From CAIVAT01 sp037133475 (lineage in GTDB: Bacteria > Bacteroidota > Bacteroidia > Bacteroidales > FEN-979), in NCBI GenBank assembly GCA_037133475.1, contig JBAXOB010000014.1:25515-89514 (forward strand): a DNA stretch of 64,000 nucleotides. Direction: 5' to 3'. The notes under the pieces are model-generated. The model made no database searches. It saw only the letters and a program-made list of their open reading frames with translations, and was not told the DNA's origin. Both the position numbers and the translations under genes were made by a program. Within the stretch, counting starts at the first letter, position 1, and each line of letters starts with the position of its first letter. Positions 31,918-41,149 of the stretch are shown piece by piece.

Positions 31918-34851
31918 TTATTTTATGACAACCAGTTTCTTCACAAGCAGGTTACTCTCCGTGTTGATGATGATGTGGTAGGTTCCCTGCGGCGCCGCTG
32001 AAAGGTCAATTTCATATTCGGCGGATCCTTTGCATTCTTTGGTCAGGATTACCTTACCCGTGAGATCCTGAACGCTGACATCCATCCTGCCTTTATTTGC
32101 CTGGCCCGGGATGATTTTAAAGATACCCCTGGTTGGGTTTGGGAAGATCTGAATGGAATTTTCGGGATGTTCAGCCACACCAATGGTCGATTTTGCCTGG
32201 GAAACGGTAACGGTCTGGACAGGAAGCGACGTACCCGTAACCTGGATGTTGGCCACCCTTGCGAGGTGGTCGGTATTTACCGTATAATCGGCTACGATGG
32301 TGCCATTTCCCGACCCGGAGGCGGTAACGGTGCACCAGGAGGCATCGCTGACCACGGTCCAGTTAACGTTGGCGGTGACGGTAAAGGCTGTAGTTCCGGC
32401 ATCGAAGGATACATTCTGGATCGGGGGCGTTACACTCATCAAGGGGGTATAGCCTGCCTGGGTAACCGTAACGGTTTCGGAAGGGATCCCGGGGGCGGTA
32501 ACCGTGACATTGCATACCCTTGGGTTCAGGGTGGGGTTCTCGGTATAGGTCGCAACGATCGCACCATTCATCGATCCCGAGGGTGTCACCGTACACCATG
32601 CAACATCGCTGGTAACCGTCCAGGTGGTGTTGGAAGAAACGCTGAACTGGGTGTTGCCTGCAGGAGAAGTTACATTGATGTTGTGCGGCGTAACCGACAG
32701 CATGGGAGCCACGGCAGCCTGGGCCACCGTAACAGTTTGTGATGAAACGCCAGTTCCGTTGACGGTAATATTGGCAACGCGCGGAGTTACGGCCGTGTTT
32801 GCCAGGTAGGTGACCTTGATGGTGTCGTTGTTGACTCCCGAGCCTGAACTGGTAATGGTACACCAGGCAGCGTCGCTGGCTGCAGTCCATGTCGTATTGG
32901 AATTCACCAGGAAGGTGGTTGTCCCGGCATCCGTCATCACATTACGGCTGGGAGGCGTAACGGCAAGAAACGGGGCAACAAGGGTGGTAAACGACATGTT
33001 GGTCCCCGAAGCGGGGCCACCGGCGCTGGAGGCAAAAATCCTGAAATAATAGGTTGTCGCACTCTGCAGCCCCGTAAGCGGAACGCTGATATCCACGGGA
33101 GTAACGCCCGATCCTGCCGACAGGGTGGTCGTAGTATCGGTCATTCCAAACGGAGTGGTTCCATACCTGAAAAAGTAGGTTGTCGGCAGTCCGTTTGGAT
33201 TGATCTGGCCGTTGATGTTGGCGGAATAGACCTTTACCGAATCGGCTGCTTTGGTAACGGCGACCGGCGGGATGCTGAATTTAAACGAGGCGATCTTGGT
33301 TTTCTGGTTGCCGCCATACATATCGGTATACCAGAATGTCTTGTCGTCGGTAGGGTCAACCGACATCTGGGAATAGTCTCCCCAGCGGTTGATCCCTGTC
33401 TGTGAATTTGTCCCGATCTGGATGGTATCTTCTGCAATATCAAGGACTCCGGTTCCGGCGGCATAGGCCGTTGCCGACTGTCCGCAATAGAGGATACTGG
33501 GATACATGGAGGTACTTGAAACGGAATAACCCAGCGCGAGTTCATTGAAGCCGTTCAGCATGATGCTGCCCATCCAGCGGCTGTGGATGTCGGGGGCGTA
33601 GGTTCCCTGTTGCCTGACCGACCAGGTTGAGGCGGTTTTCCGCAATTCATACCAGCGGATCCCGGCATGGTGCGCGCCGTCGACATTCACGGTATGACAG
33701 CAGACGATGGTCTGGTAACCACCAAAATTACGGTACTGGGGCACATTCATGATCACCTGGGGGATGCCGTCAACGCGCTGGCTGGTACCCTTCTGGTCAA
33801 TGTTGTTCCAGTTGTTGCCAAAGCTGCTGCTGAATGGCTGTACATCCAGCTGCTGCGTGCGGACGAAGGTTGAAAGCGAGGGAGTTGTCCAGTTGACGCT
33901 AAGTTCATATAGCCAAAGCTGGTCGGTCCCTCCACCCAAAGCGTCGTCGTTGAAGGCGATATACATGCCGGGAGTACCTGCAGGCGCAAGCGGACCATCG
34001 TTATCGATGGGTGGAACACACATAAAACCGTCGACAGAGGCGGGACGCCATGCATTGTTAAAGGCAATTGCCTGGGCTACACCCCCGGTAAGCATCTGGT
34101 CGCGCTGATAAACGTAAATGTCATTTCCCGAACTGTTGTTGTCGCCCATGTAATAACCGTCGCGCCAAACGCTGAATTTCGGGTAATCGGGCATGGCATC
34201 CACCGGGAAGGAGTACTGGTGCCACGAGCCCAGGGGATCGTTGGTAGCCGAGATGGCGAACATAATATAGTTGGTCCCTGAATTCGGGATGGAAAATTCC
34301 GTCACGACATACCGGTCGGCCTGGTCATCATACAGCATAACAGGGTCGCCGTCATTCCTGTTGGCACCCGGCACACTGCCGAAAATCTGGTTGATATTGG
34401 TGGGACCGGCTACCAGGGTTCCCGATTTATCATAAATTGCATAAACACAGTTGATCAGCTGCATAAAATGGTTGCGCCCCGCAGTACCGTTGCAATCGGG
34501 GGGATAATAGGGTGAGCCCTGTCCCGGAAAATTCACAATCGGTGCTTTATTGCCGTTTTTCACAGTGCCCATAAAATCCTGCCACGCAGGATCCGGACCT
34601 TTTGGCAAAGCGGTGGATGCATAAGGGAAAACACGCTTTTTCAATCCCTCATTCAGCTCACGTTTCTTACCCTTTTTCACAAGCTGATCAAATTCGGATT
34701 TTGTCATAACCGGGGCATCGCGAAGTGGTTTGCTAAGTCCATAATAGGTGCCGGTAACAACTTTGGCCGGGTGTACCGGGATATCCTGGGCATAGAGCCC
34801 CAGCATAAACAGGCAGAAAAAGGTTGTAAGCAGTAAATGTCGTGTTTTCAT
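31918..34851 (-). CDS. T9SS-exported protein with FN3-like and three BACON domains
   Basis: 977-residue secreted protein. A signal peptide (about 1-22, ending GLYAQ) leads into a domain of about 450 residues rich in Trp, Gly and Asp with propeller-like repeats (HFMQLINCVYAIYDKSGTLV, VMLYDDQADRYVV). I do not recognise a catalytic site in it. A fibronectin-III-like domain (about 540-635) follows, then three BACON repeats (about 640-890; each with NTTWT or NVNWT, a central WCT, and TVTVxQA) and a T9SS type A sorting domain (IQIFPNPTRGIFKI). A perfect -7 element TAAATTTG (34874-34881, minus strand) lies just upstream. Confidence 0.85.
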   Translation of the reverse strand: MKTRHLLLTTFFCLFMLGLYAQDIPVHPAKVVTGTYYGLSKPLRDAPVMTKSEFDQLVKKGKKRELNEGLKKRVFPYASTALPKGPDPAWQDFMGTVKNGNKAPIVNFPGQGSPYYPPDCNGTAGRNHFMQLINCVYAIYDKSGTLVAGPTNINQIFGSVPGANRNDGDPVMLYDDQADRYVVTEFSIPNSGTNYIMFAISATNDPLGSWHQYSFPVDAMPDYPKFSVWRDGYYMGDNNSSGNDIYVYQRDQMLTGGVAQAIAFNNAWRPASVDGFMCVPPIDNDGPLAPAGTPGMYIAFNDDALGGGTDQLWLYELSVNWTTPSLSTFVRTQQLDVQPFSSSFGNNWNNIDQKGTSQRVDGIPQVIMNVPQYRNFGGYQTIVCCHTVNVDGAHHAGIRWYELRKTASTWSVRQQGTYAPDIHSRWMGSIMLNGFNELALGYSVSSTSMYPSILYCGQSATAYAAGTGVLDIAEDTIQIGTNSQTGINRWGDYSQMSVDPTDDKTFWYTDMYGGNQKTKIASFKFSIPPVAVTKAADSVKVYSANINGQINPNGLPTTYFFRYGTTPFGMTDTTTTLSAGSGVTPVDISVPLTGLQSATTYYFRIFASSAGGPASGTNMSFTTLVAPFLAVTPPSRNVMTDAGTTTFLVNSNTTWTAASDAAWCTITSSGSGVNNDTIKVTYLANTAVTPRVANITVNGTGVSSQTVTVAQAAVAPMLSVTPHNINVTSPAGNTQFSVSSNTTWTVTSDVAWCTVTPSGSMNGAIVATYTENPTLNPRVCNVTVTAPGIPSETVTVTQAGYTPLMSVTPPIQNVSFDAGTTAFTVTANVNWTVVSDASWCTVTASGSGNGTIVADYTVNTDHLARVANIQVTGTSLPVQTVTVSQAKSTIGVAEHPENSIQIFPNPTRGIFKIIPGQANKGRMDVSVQDLTGKVILTKECKGSAEYEIDLSAAPQGTYHIIINTESNLLVKKLVVIK

Positions 34852-34873
34852 AAGTTGCTAATTGATTATTTTA

Positions 34874-34881
34874 CAAATTTA
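34874..34881 (-). promoter_or_regulatory. -7 element of the BACON-domain gene
   Basis: TAAATTTG on the minus strand, giving a predicted transcription start near 34867 and a leader of about 16 nt. No copy of the shared module is present. Confidence 0.55.
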
Positions 34882-35103
34882 AAACAATATTTTACAAATC
34901 TGATGGCCCCGGAAAACAAATTCCTTAAAAACCGCCAGGATATATATTATGCTCATATTCTATAACTTAAAAAACAATCCACCCTAACATCCATCAGGGT
35001 TGATTCAATGAACAGGCTACCGTTATTTAAAGGATCCTAAATGAAGCAGCCGGCACTTTTCCTATGTCAGGGGAACAATCTTGCTTTTTGTCCCGATCAT
35101 TTT

Positions 35104-35111
35104 TATATTTG
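35104..35111 (+). promoter_or_regulatory. -7 element upstream of mscL
   Basis: TATATTTG matches TAnnTTTG. It gives a leader of about 88 nt to the mscL start. The remainder of the 353-base gap (34852-35204) shows nothing else recognisable. Confidence 0.55.
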
Positions 35112-35204
35112 CGCCAATTAACAAGCGTAATTCAGTACCTGTTTCACTGTTACCAGCATTTTAAAATACTGCAAACATTAACGTTATAACCATAGGATCA
35201 ACTT

Positions 35205-35639
35205 ATGAAAATCCTGAAAGATTTCAAGGAATTTGCCATGAAGGGCAATGTAATCGACCTGGCGGTGGGTATCATCATCGGCGCAGCCTTCGGAAAAATC
35301 ATCTCATCCCTCGTGAATGATCTCATCATGCCGCCCATCGGGCTCCTGGTAGGCGGGATTGATTTCAAAGAGATCGTCGTTAACCTGAAAGAGGCCGTTA
35401 AAGACCCGGCCACCGGGAAGATCCTGAAAGAGGCAGTCACCCTGAAAATCGGCAATTTTATCCAAACGGTGGTTGATTTCCTCATCGTGGCATTTGCCAT
35501 CTTTATGATGGTCAAGGCAATCACCAACCTGAACAGGAAAAAGACCGATTCCGCTCCCGTTGCCCCTCCTCCCCCAACCAAAGACCAGGAGCTCCTTTCC
35601 GAAATAAGAGACCTGCTGAAAAAGGGTCAGGGTGAATAA
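35205..35639 (+). CDS. mscL: Large-conductance mechanosensitive channel MscL
   Basis: 144-residue inner-membrane channel that opens under membrane tension to release solutes after osmotic downshock. The first helix starts FKEFAMKGNVIDLAVGIIIG, followed by AAFGKIISSLVNDLIMPPIG. A periplasmic loop and the second helix (FIQTVVDFLIVAFAIFMMVK) are standard, and the C-terminal helix ends in a Pro-rich linker plus LLSEIRDLLKK. Length and motifs fit the family. The next gene starts 36 bases downstream. Confidence 0.97.
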   Translation: MKILKDFKEFAMKGNVIDLAVGIIIGAAFGKIISSLVNDLIMPPIGLLVGGIDFKEIVVNLKEAVKDPATGKILKEAVTLKIGNFIQTVVDFLIVAFAIFMMVKAITNLNRKKTDSAPVAPPPPTKDQELLSEIRDLLKKGQGE

Positions 35640-35675
35640 CAAATAATTTAATATAAAAATTTCAACTGCTTTAAT

Positions 35676-36614
35676 ATGAAACAATTATATATATTAATAT
35701 TGTCGGTTTTATTGGCCGGTGTCGCCTACGGCCAGGATATCCAGAAAGTTGCAAAGGCCAAGACAGAGGCACTGGCGGAGGTTCAGCCGGATAGCACAAA
35801 GTCATGGTTTGTCCAGGGAAACGGCTCCCTGCAATTTTCACAGGCATCGTTTTCAAACTGGTCGGCAGGAGGCCAGAATTCACTTGGACTGGTGGCCTGG
35901 ATTAATTTCAAGGCGAATTACCATCATGGCAAGCATATATGGTCAAACAACATCGACCTGGGGTACGGCTTCAACTACCTGGGTAAAGGCAGTGATGCAA
36001 AATTCAATAAAACCAACGACAAGATTGAAATCACCAGTGCTTACGGATATGAACTGCACCCGAACAAAAAGTGGTATCTCACCGTACTGGTAAATTTCAG
36101 GTCGCAGTTTGACAATGGGTATAATTACCCTGATGACAAAACGGTCATTTCAAAATTCATGTCCCCCGGTTACCTGGTTGGCGGTATCGGGGTCACCTAC
36201 GCACCCGTAAAGTGGTTTTACCTCTACCTCTCGCCGTCGTCGGGACGTTTTACCTTTGTTACCGACAAAAAACTTTCCGATTCGGGCGCCTTCGGCGTTG
36301 AAAGAGGAAAAACCATCCATGGCGAATTCGGCCCTTACCTGCGTGCCGACCTGAACAAGGACCTCGCCAAAAACATCAACATCACCTCAACCCTGGAGCT
36401 CTTTACCGATTATCTCCATAAGCCGGGAAACATCGACGTAAACTGGAGCCTCCTGCTAAGCATGAAGGTCAACAAGTGGCTGGCGGCCTCCATCCAGACA
36501 CAGCTGCTGTACGACGACGATATCACCATTAAAACCGATCCGAACAAACCGGGAGGTCCCCGTACCCAGTTCAAGGAGCTGCTCGGACTTGGATTGACCT
36601 ACAAGTTTAAATAA
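35676..36614 (+). CDS. DUF3078 outer-membrane protein
   Basis: 312 aa with a signal peptide (MKQLYILILSVLLAGVAYGQ). The body has the DUF3078 hallmark WFVQGNGSLQFSQASFSNWS followed by AGGQNSLGLVAWINFKANY, then many amphipathic strands and a terminal GLTYKFK, consistent with an outer-membrane beta-barrel. Function of the family is unknown. It lies just after mscL and may be co-transcribed. Confidence 0.88.
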   Translation: MKQLYILILSVLLAGVAYGQDIQKVAKAKTEALAEVQPDSTKSWFVQGNGSLQFSQASFSNWSAGGQNSLGLVAWINFKANYHHGKHIWSNNIDLGYGFNYLGKGSDAKFNKTNDKIEITSAYGYELHPNKKWYLTVLVNFRSQFDNGYNYPDDKTVISKFMSPGYLVGGIGVTYAPVKWFYLYLSPSSGRFTFVTDKKLSDSGAFGVERGKTIHGEFGPYLRADLNKDLAKNINITSTLELFTDYLHKPGNIDVNWSLLLSMKVNKWLAASIQTQLLYDDDITIKTDPNKPGGPRTQFKELLGLGLTYKFK

Positions 36615-36859
36615 CTATATTTAAAAACCATAATCCTCTTTTGCCGCCCTGACGAAAAAAAGGCGTCCAAAGAATCCAATTTTGAACTTGTGTGAACCAT
36701 TTTTATCTTTATGGTTAGAAAACGCGTCGAATAAAGGGCACAATCCGTATGAAAAACAACAAACTATTAAACATGCAATAAGACTTTTTTTCAGTCTGAT
36801 TAACATATGACAATAATTTTTCACGGTCGATAATCCCCCCTTTCTAATAATTTTATCCG

Positions 36860-36867
36860 TATTTTTG
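36860..36867 (+). promoter_or_regulatory. -7 element upstream of the small TPR-like gene
   Basis: TATTTTTG, 18 bases before the start codon at 36886. The preceding gap from 36615 is AT-rich and shows no gene I would support. Confidence 0.5.
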
Positions 36868-36885
36868 AAGTCAAAATAAATTGTT

Positions 36886-37158
36886 ATGGCACATCATGCA
36901 GAAGACACCGGAACGCTCACCCATGAGCAACTGAAATTCAGGGAACATACTGAACGCGGGGCCAATTTTATCAAGATCGACCTGTTTCGTTCTGCCAGGG
37001 AGGAATTCAAAGCGGCATTGCTTTACAAGCCCGGCGATGAAGAATGCCTTCGGAAAATCGACGAGATGAATGCCAACATTGCCCGCGACCGCAAGACGAT
37101 CTTAGTGGTAGCTCCCCTGGTCATCCTCCTTATTGTTGCAATTGCCTTGCTGATGTGA
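36886..37158 (+). CDS. Small TPR-like protein with C-terminal membrane anchor
   Basis: 90 aa. A helical segment resembling one tetratricopeptide unit (about 25-60, ANFIKIDLFRSAREEFKAAL then LYKPGDEECLRKI) is followed by a single C-terminal hydrophobic helix (TILVVAPLVILLIVAIALLM). It would be a tail-anchored protein with its helices in the cytoplasm. Family not identified. It lies 29 bases before the branching-enzyme gene, so co-transcription is likely, though a link to glycogen is unproven. Confidence 0.72.
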   Translation: MAHHAEDTGTLTHEQLKFREHTERGANFIKIDLFRSAREEFKAALLYKPGDEECLRKIDEMNANIARDRKTILVVAPLVILLIVAIALLM

Positions 37159-37187
37159 TAAGGCCTCCCGTAAAACCCCAGTAATCC

Positions 37188-39218
37188 ATGAAAGAAAAAC
37201 CGATCAAACAGCTTGCCCTTGTCAGGAACGACCCATGGCTTGAACCAGCAGCCCCGGATATCATGGCACGGTATGAGCGTTACAGGTTCACCCTTTCCGG
37301 GATCGAAGAGGACTGGGAGAGCCTGAATAAATTTGCAAATGCCTACCAGTTTTATGGATTCCACTATGACCGGAACCTAAAAGGGTGGTATTTCCGCGAA
37401 TGGGCCCCGAAGGCCCAGGATATCTACCTTTTCGGAGATTTCAACAACTGGCAGCGTTATTCGCACCGGCTGACGCCGAATAAATATGGACAGTGGGAGA
37501 TATTCCTGCCTGATGAAGAATATAAGGACCGGCTGACGCACCAGAGCAAGGTCAAGATACTGGTGCATTCCGAAACAGGCTGGCATGAAAAGATCCCCTC
37601 CTATATCCACCGGGTTGTGCAGGATACCGACTCGGTTGATTTCAGCGGGCAGCACTGGGCTCCTCCGAAGCCGTTCGACTGGGAGGGCGACCATTTCGAC
37701 ATCGCACAGCTCAACGAACTGCTCATCTATGAATGCCATGTCGGGATGGCAATGGAACACCTTTCCGTTGGTACCTTTGTAGAATTTGCCGACTATATCA
37801 TCCCCTACATTAAAAATTCAGGTTACAATGCCATCCAGCTGATGGCCCTTGCCGAGCACCCCTATTACGGCTCCTTTGGTTATCATGTCACCAGCTTTTT
37901 CGCGGTTTCGTCGCGGTTCGGCACTCCCGAGGAGTTGAAATACCTGATCAGGAAGGCGCATGAACAGGGAATTGCCGTGCTGATGGACCTGGTGCATTCG
38001 CATTCGGCAAAAAACACGATGGAGGGGCTCAACCAGTTCGACGGATCGGAGGACCAGTATTTTCACCCCGGTGAACGGGGCGACCATCCCCACTGGGATT
38101 CAAAATGCTTCAATTACGGGAAACGCGAAGTCATGCAATTCCTGCTTTCCAATATCAAATACTGGCTGCGCGAATTCCATTTCGATGGCTTCCGGTTTGA
38201 CGGTGTCACCTCGATGATGTATTTTGATCACGGTTACCGGGAAGTCTGGGATCTCAACGGATATTTCAAGGATGGCGTCGAATGGGATGCGCTGATCTAC
38301 CTGCAGCTTGCCAACACCCTTATTCACAAGGTCAAACCCCACGCGGTTTCCATTGCCGAAGATGTAAGCGGCATGCCGGGATTGTGCAGGCCCATCCGTG
38401 AAGGCGGGATCGGCTTTGATTACCGCCTGGCCATGGCCATACCCGATTTCTGGATCAGGGTGCTGAAGGAGAAAAAAGATGAGGAGTGGAACATCCATGA
38501 GATGTGGTCGGTCATGACCGACAGGCTGCCAGATGTAAAAACCGTGGCCTACTGCGAATCGCACGACCAGGCGCTCGTAGGCGATCAGACGATCGCTTTC
38601 AGGCTGATGCAGAGCGAGATCTATTTCAAGATGAACAAGGCCGACGAAAGCCACGTCATCGACCGGGGCATCGCCCTGCACAAGATGATCCGGCTGATCA
38701 CCATCACCACGGGCGGCCAGGCCTACCTGAACTTCATCGGCAACGAATTCGGCCATCCCGACTGGGTTGATTTTCCCCGGGAGGGAAACAACTGGAGTTT
38801 CCAGTATGCCCGCCGGCAGTGGTCGCTGATCGAAAATCCCGACCTGAAGTACCGTTACCTTGCCCTGTTTGACCGCCAGATGCTGGCGCTGGTGAAAAAC
38901 TTCAAGCTGTTCGACCAGGGTTTCGCCAACCAGCTGAATATGGATGAACAAAACCAGACCATCGTCTTTGAGCGGCAAAAACTAATTTTCGTATTCAACT
39001 TCCACGTTGCAAACTCCATTCCCGATTACGAATTTGTGGTTCCCGAACCGGGCGACTACCGGATCATCCTCAACACCGACCGGGCCGACCTGGGCGGTCA
39101 TGACAGGGTGAACGAAAACCTGGTATATACAACGCGGTTTGATGCGACAACCCAAACGCATCACCTGATGATCTATAATACAAACCGTACCGCCCAGGTG
39201 TTCGAACGGATTCTTTAG
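37188..39218 (+). CDS. glgB: 1,4-alpha-glucan branching enzyme (GH13, eukaryote-like type)
   Basis: 676-residue cytoplasmic enzyme that makes alpha-1,6 branches in glycogen. An N-terminal CBM48-like module (about 60-170) contains WYFREWAPKAQDIYLFGDFN. The GH13 barrel carries the nucleophile Asp338 in FRFDGVTSMM, the acid Glu391 in SIAEDVSGMPG and Asp460 in CESHDQALVGD. The pattern DGVTSMMYFDHG and the length of about 680 fit the GH13_8 subfamily shared with eukaryotes rather than the bacterial GH13_9 type. A small C-terminal beta domain ends the protein. The downstream T9SS gene has its own promoter. Confidence 0.93.
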   Translation: MKEKPIKQLALVRNDPWLEPAAPDIMARYERYRFTLSGIEEDWESLNKFANAYQFYGFHYDRNLKGWYFREWAPKAQDIYLFGDFNNWQRYSHRLTPNKYGQWEIFLPDEEYKDRLTHQSKVKILVHSETGWHEKIPSYIHRVVQDTDSVDFSGQHWAPPKPFDWEGDHFDIAQLNELLIYECHVGMAMEHLSVGTFVEFADYIIPYIKNSGYNAIQLMALAEHPYYGSFGYHVTSFFAVSSRFGTPEELKYLIRKAHEQGIAVLMDLVHSHSAKNTMEGLNQFDGSEDQYFHPGERGDHPHWDSKCFNYGKREVMQFLLSNIKYWLREFHFDGFRFDGVTSMMYFDHGYREVWDLNGYFKDGVEWDALIYLQLANTLIHKVKPHAVSIAEDVSGMPGLCRPIREGGIGFDYRLAMAIPDFWIRVLKEKKDEEWNIHEMWSVMTDRLPDVKTVAYCESHDQALVGDQTIAFRLMQSEIYFKMNKADESHVIDRGIALHKMIRLITITTGGQAYLNFIGNEFGHPDWVDFPREGNNWSFQYARRQWSLIENPDLKYRYLALFDRQMLALVKNFKLFDQGFANQLNMDEQNQTIVFERQKLIFVFNFHVANSIPDYEFVVPEPGDYRIILNTDRADLGGHDRVNENLVYTTRFDATTQTHHLMIYNTNRTAQVFERIL

Positions 39219-39233
39219 CCTTATTTTTTTTCA

Positions 39234-39241
39234 TATCTTTG
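39234..39241 (+). promoter_or_regulatory. -7 element upstream of the three-repeat T9SS gene
   Basis: TATCTTTG, 31 bases before the start codon at 39273 and 15 bases after the glgB stop. Confidence 0.6.
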
Positions 39242-39272
39242 CATGAAAATCCAGCGCTAAATCCTTCTCGTT

Positions 39273-40907
39273 ATGAATTCTCTCCTTCATGGTGCCACCC
39301 TCCCGAAAGTCAAGCTGATGATGGTTTTTGTTTCTGCCCTGATGATCCTGTTGTCGGCAGGCAGAGAGGCCTCTGCAGCCCCCGACACCACCTGGTCGGT
39401 CACCTTCAGCGTCAACATGTCGAAGGCAGTTAAGGAACACACCTTCAACGCGGCTACCGATTCTGTTTTCGTGGTGCTGAGCCCGGGGATCGCCCCGCTG
39501 AAACTGGTTGAAGGAGCCGGGTATGTTTACTCCGGGACCTTGTATAATGAGATTGATTCCACCACAACCTATACCTACTACTTCAGAAAAAACGGCTCCA
39601 CGCCTGAGGCCATAACCCGCCAGTTTATCCCTAAACCGGGAATGTCAACCATCGCCGTGTGGTGGAACAACGACCCGCTGAACATCACCACCTTTGTTGC
39701 CAACATGCAATATGCCGCACAAAACCAGCTCTTCAACCCCGCCACCGATTCCGTGTCGGTCGTGGGGACCATGAACAATATGAAGGGCTCCCCAAAGATG
39801 ACGAGAATAGGCACTTCCCTGAATTATTCATATTATTACACCCTTGCCCCGGGCAGTGTTGTGGAATACAAATACCGCATCAACAGGGGCGACACTGCAA
39901 AAGGGCAGGCGGAACTGGTCAACCAGCCGAACCGTCTTATCCTTATTCCTGATACGCTGCTGGAAGTTACCGACGATTATAACAACGTCAACCCTTCAAA
40001 GCTGCTCATGACCTTCCGGTGCAACATGGCCTATTATGTAAAGTCTCACCGGTTCAGCATCTCGGCCGATTACCTTGACATTGCCGGAAGTTTCAACAAT
40101 GGCGGGGCGCATGATGTTCTGTTCAGGTTGGATACCGACACGGTATATACCCTGCGGAAATTCCTGGATACCACCTATATCCACCAGGCGCCTATTACCT
40201 TCAAATTCAGGATCAACGGCAGCTGGAGCAGTGCAGAACTTACCGGCAAACCAAACCGCACCTATACCCTTCACGACACCACCGGTGTGCATCCCAATAT
40301 TTTCAGCTGTTATTACAACAACCTCGACCCGACGATCCCCACGCGGCCATGGGCCTACAACCTTGGCATACAGGGCACCCTTATCCACAAGCAGATCCTG
40401 AGCGGCATCTACACCTACGAGGATGTCAACGGCATCCCTGAAGACAGCACCACCTACCGCTGGCTCCGCAGCACGGATGCAGCAGGCATCAACGCCGTGG
40501 CCATCGATTCGGCCCGGAAGATCACCTATACGGTTGATACGCTCGACATGGGCAAGTACCTGGTCTTCGAGGTGACCCCCAGGGCTGCAAAGGGTGATTC
40601 AGCCGTCGGCATACCGGTGCGCTTTGTATCAGGCGCAGTTGTTTACGGCGTTGGCATTGATGAACACCAGGCCCTGATTACCCGGGTTTATCCCAATCCT
40701 GTCACCGATCTCCTTACAGTCGAGACAAGCAGCGACGTTACCACCGTGGAACTGATCAACCTTGCAGGACAACGGGTTATGACGGCCCGTGGATTCCTGA
40801 CGCGGTTGATCCGGTTATCACCGGGACATTTGCCCAAAGGCATTTACCTTCTTAAAGCAACTGCGAAATCGGGCGATTTCGGTGTAATCCAGGTTGTTAA
40901 GAACTAA
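39273..40907 (+). CDS. T9SS-exported protein with three repeated beta domains
   Basis: 544 aa. A signal peptide (about 1-35, ending EASAAP) is followed by three related domains of about 105 residues (about 37-135, 138-240, 245-350). Each starts like VTFSVNMSKAVKEHTFN or TTFVANMQYAAQNQLFN and contains a repeated FNPATDSV-type segment and a late WWNNDPLN/YNNVNPS-type turn. They resemble starch-binding-like beta sandwiches but I cannot name a CBM family. A further beta region and a T9SS type A sorting domain (ITRVYPNPVTDLLTVET) end the protein. Position beside glgB hints at glucan binding; this is inference only. Confidence 0.8.
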   Translation: MNSLLHGATLPKVKLMMVFVSALMILLSAGREASAAPDTTWSVTFSVNMSKAVKEHTFNAATDSVFVVLSPGIAPLKLVEGAGYVYSGTLYNEIDSTTTYTYYFRKNGSTPEAITRQFIPKPGMSTIAVWWNNDPLNITTFVANMQYAAQNQLFNPATDSVSVVGTMNNMKGSPKMTRIGTSLNYSYYYTLAPGSVVEYKYRINRGDTAKGQAELVNQPNRLILIPDTLLEVTDDYNNVNPSKLLMTFRCNMAYYVKSHRFSISADYLDIAGSFNNGGAHDVLFRLDTDTVYTLRKFLDTTYIHQAPITFKFRINGSWSSAELTGKPNRTYTLHDTTGVHPNIFSCYYNNLDPTIPTRPWAYNLGIQGTLIHKQILSGIYTYEDVNGIPEDSTTYRWLRSTDAAGINAVAIDSARKITYTVDTLDMGKYLVFEVTPRAAKGDSAVGIPVRFVSGAVVYGVGIDEHQALITRVYPNPVTDLLTVETSSDVTTVELINLAGQRVMTARGFLTRLIRLSPGHLPKGIYLLKATAKSGDFGVIQVVKN

Positions 40908-40987
40908 ACAGACTCCTTTCATCCCTGTTTTAAAACTGGAAATATTTTTTTATTTTTCACAAATGTTTTTAATTGGGTATCAATTCG

Positions 40988-40995
40988 TACCTTTG
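40988..40995 (+). promoter_or_regulatory. -7 element with a leader of about 150 nt for the DEAD-box helicase
   Basis: TACCTTTG matches TAnnTTTG exactly. Transcription would start near 41002, leaving about 148 nt untranslated before ATG 41150. Long leaders are common for cold-induced helicase genes. Confidence 0.6.
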
Positions 40996-41149
40996 CAGCC
41001 ACATTTGAAAGATTGTATCTCAATCTGTAAGTAATCCTTCCCCTTTTACAATTCAGCCCAGCATACACTTTTTTAATGAAACCCGGGTAAAACTGTTCTT
41101 CAGTTTATCATCGGGGTTAATCAATATTATATATATCTAAATCCATTAA

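Noticed and set aside
36691..36720. GTGTGAACC-like sequence in the gap after the DUF3078 gene
   Set aside because: It matches only the first few bases of box 1, and no second box or correctly spaced TTTG follows.
36621..36824. 67-codon minus-strand frame
   Set aside because: AT-rich gap sequence, no promoter or family, and it overlaps the upstream region of the TPR-like gene.
38100..38978. Minus-strand frame of 292 codons
   Set aside because: Antisense to the branching-enzyme gene with all catalytic motifs on the plus strand.
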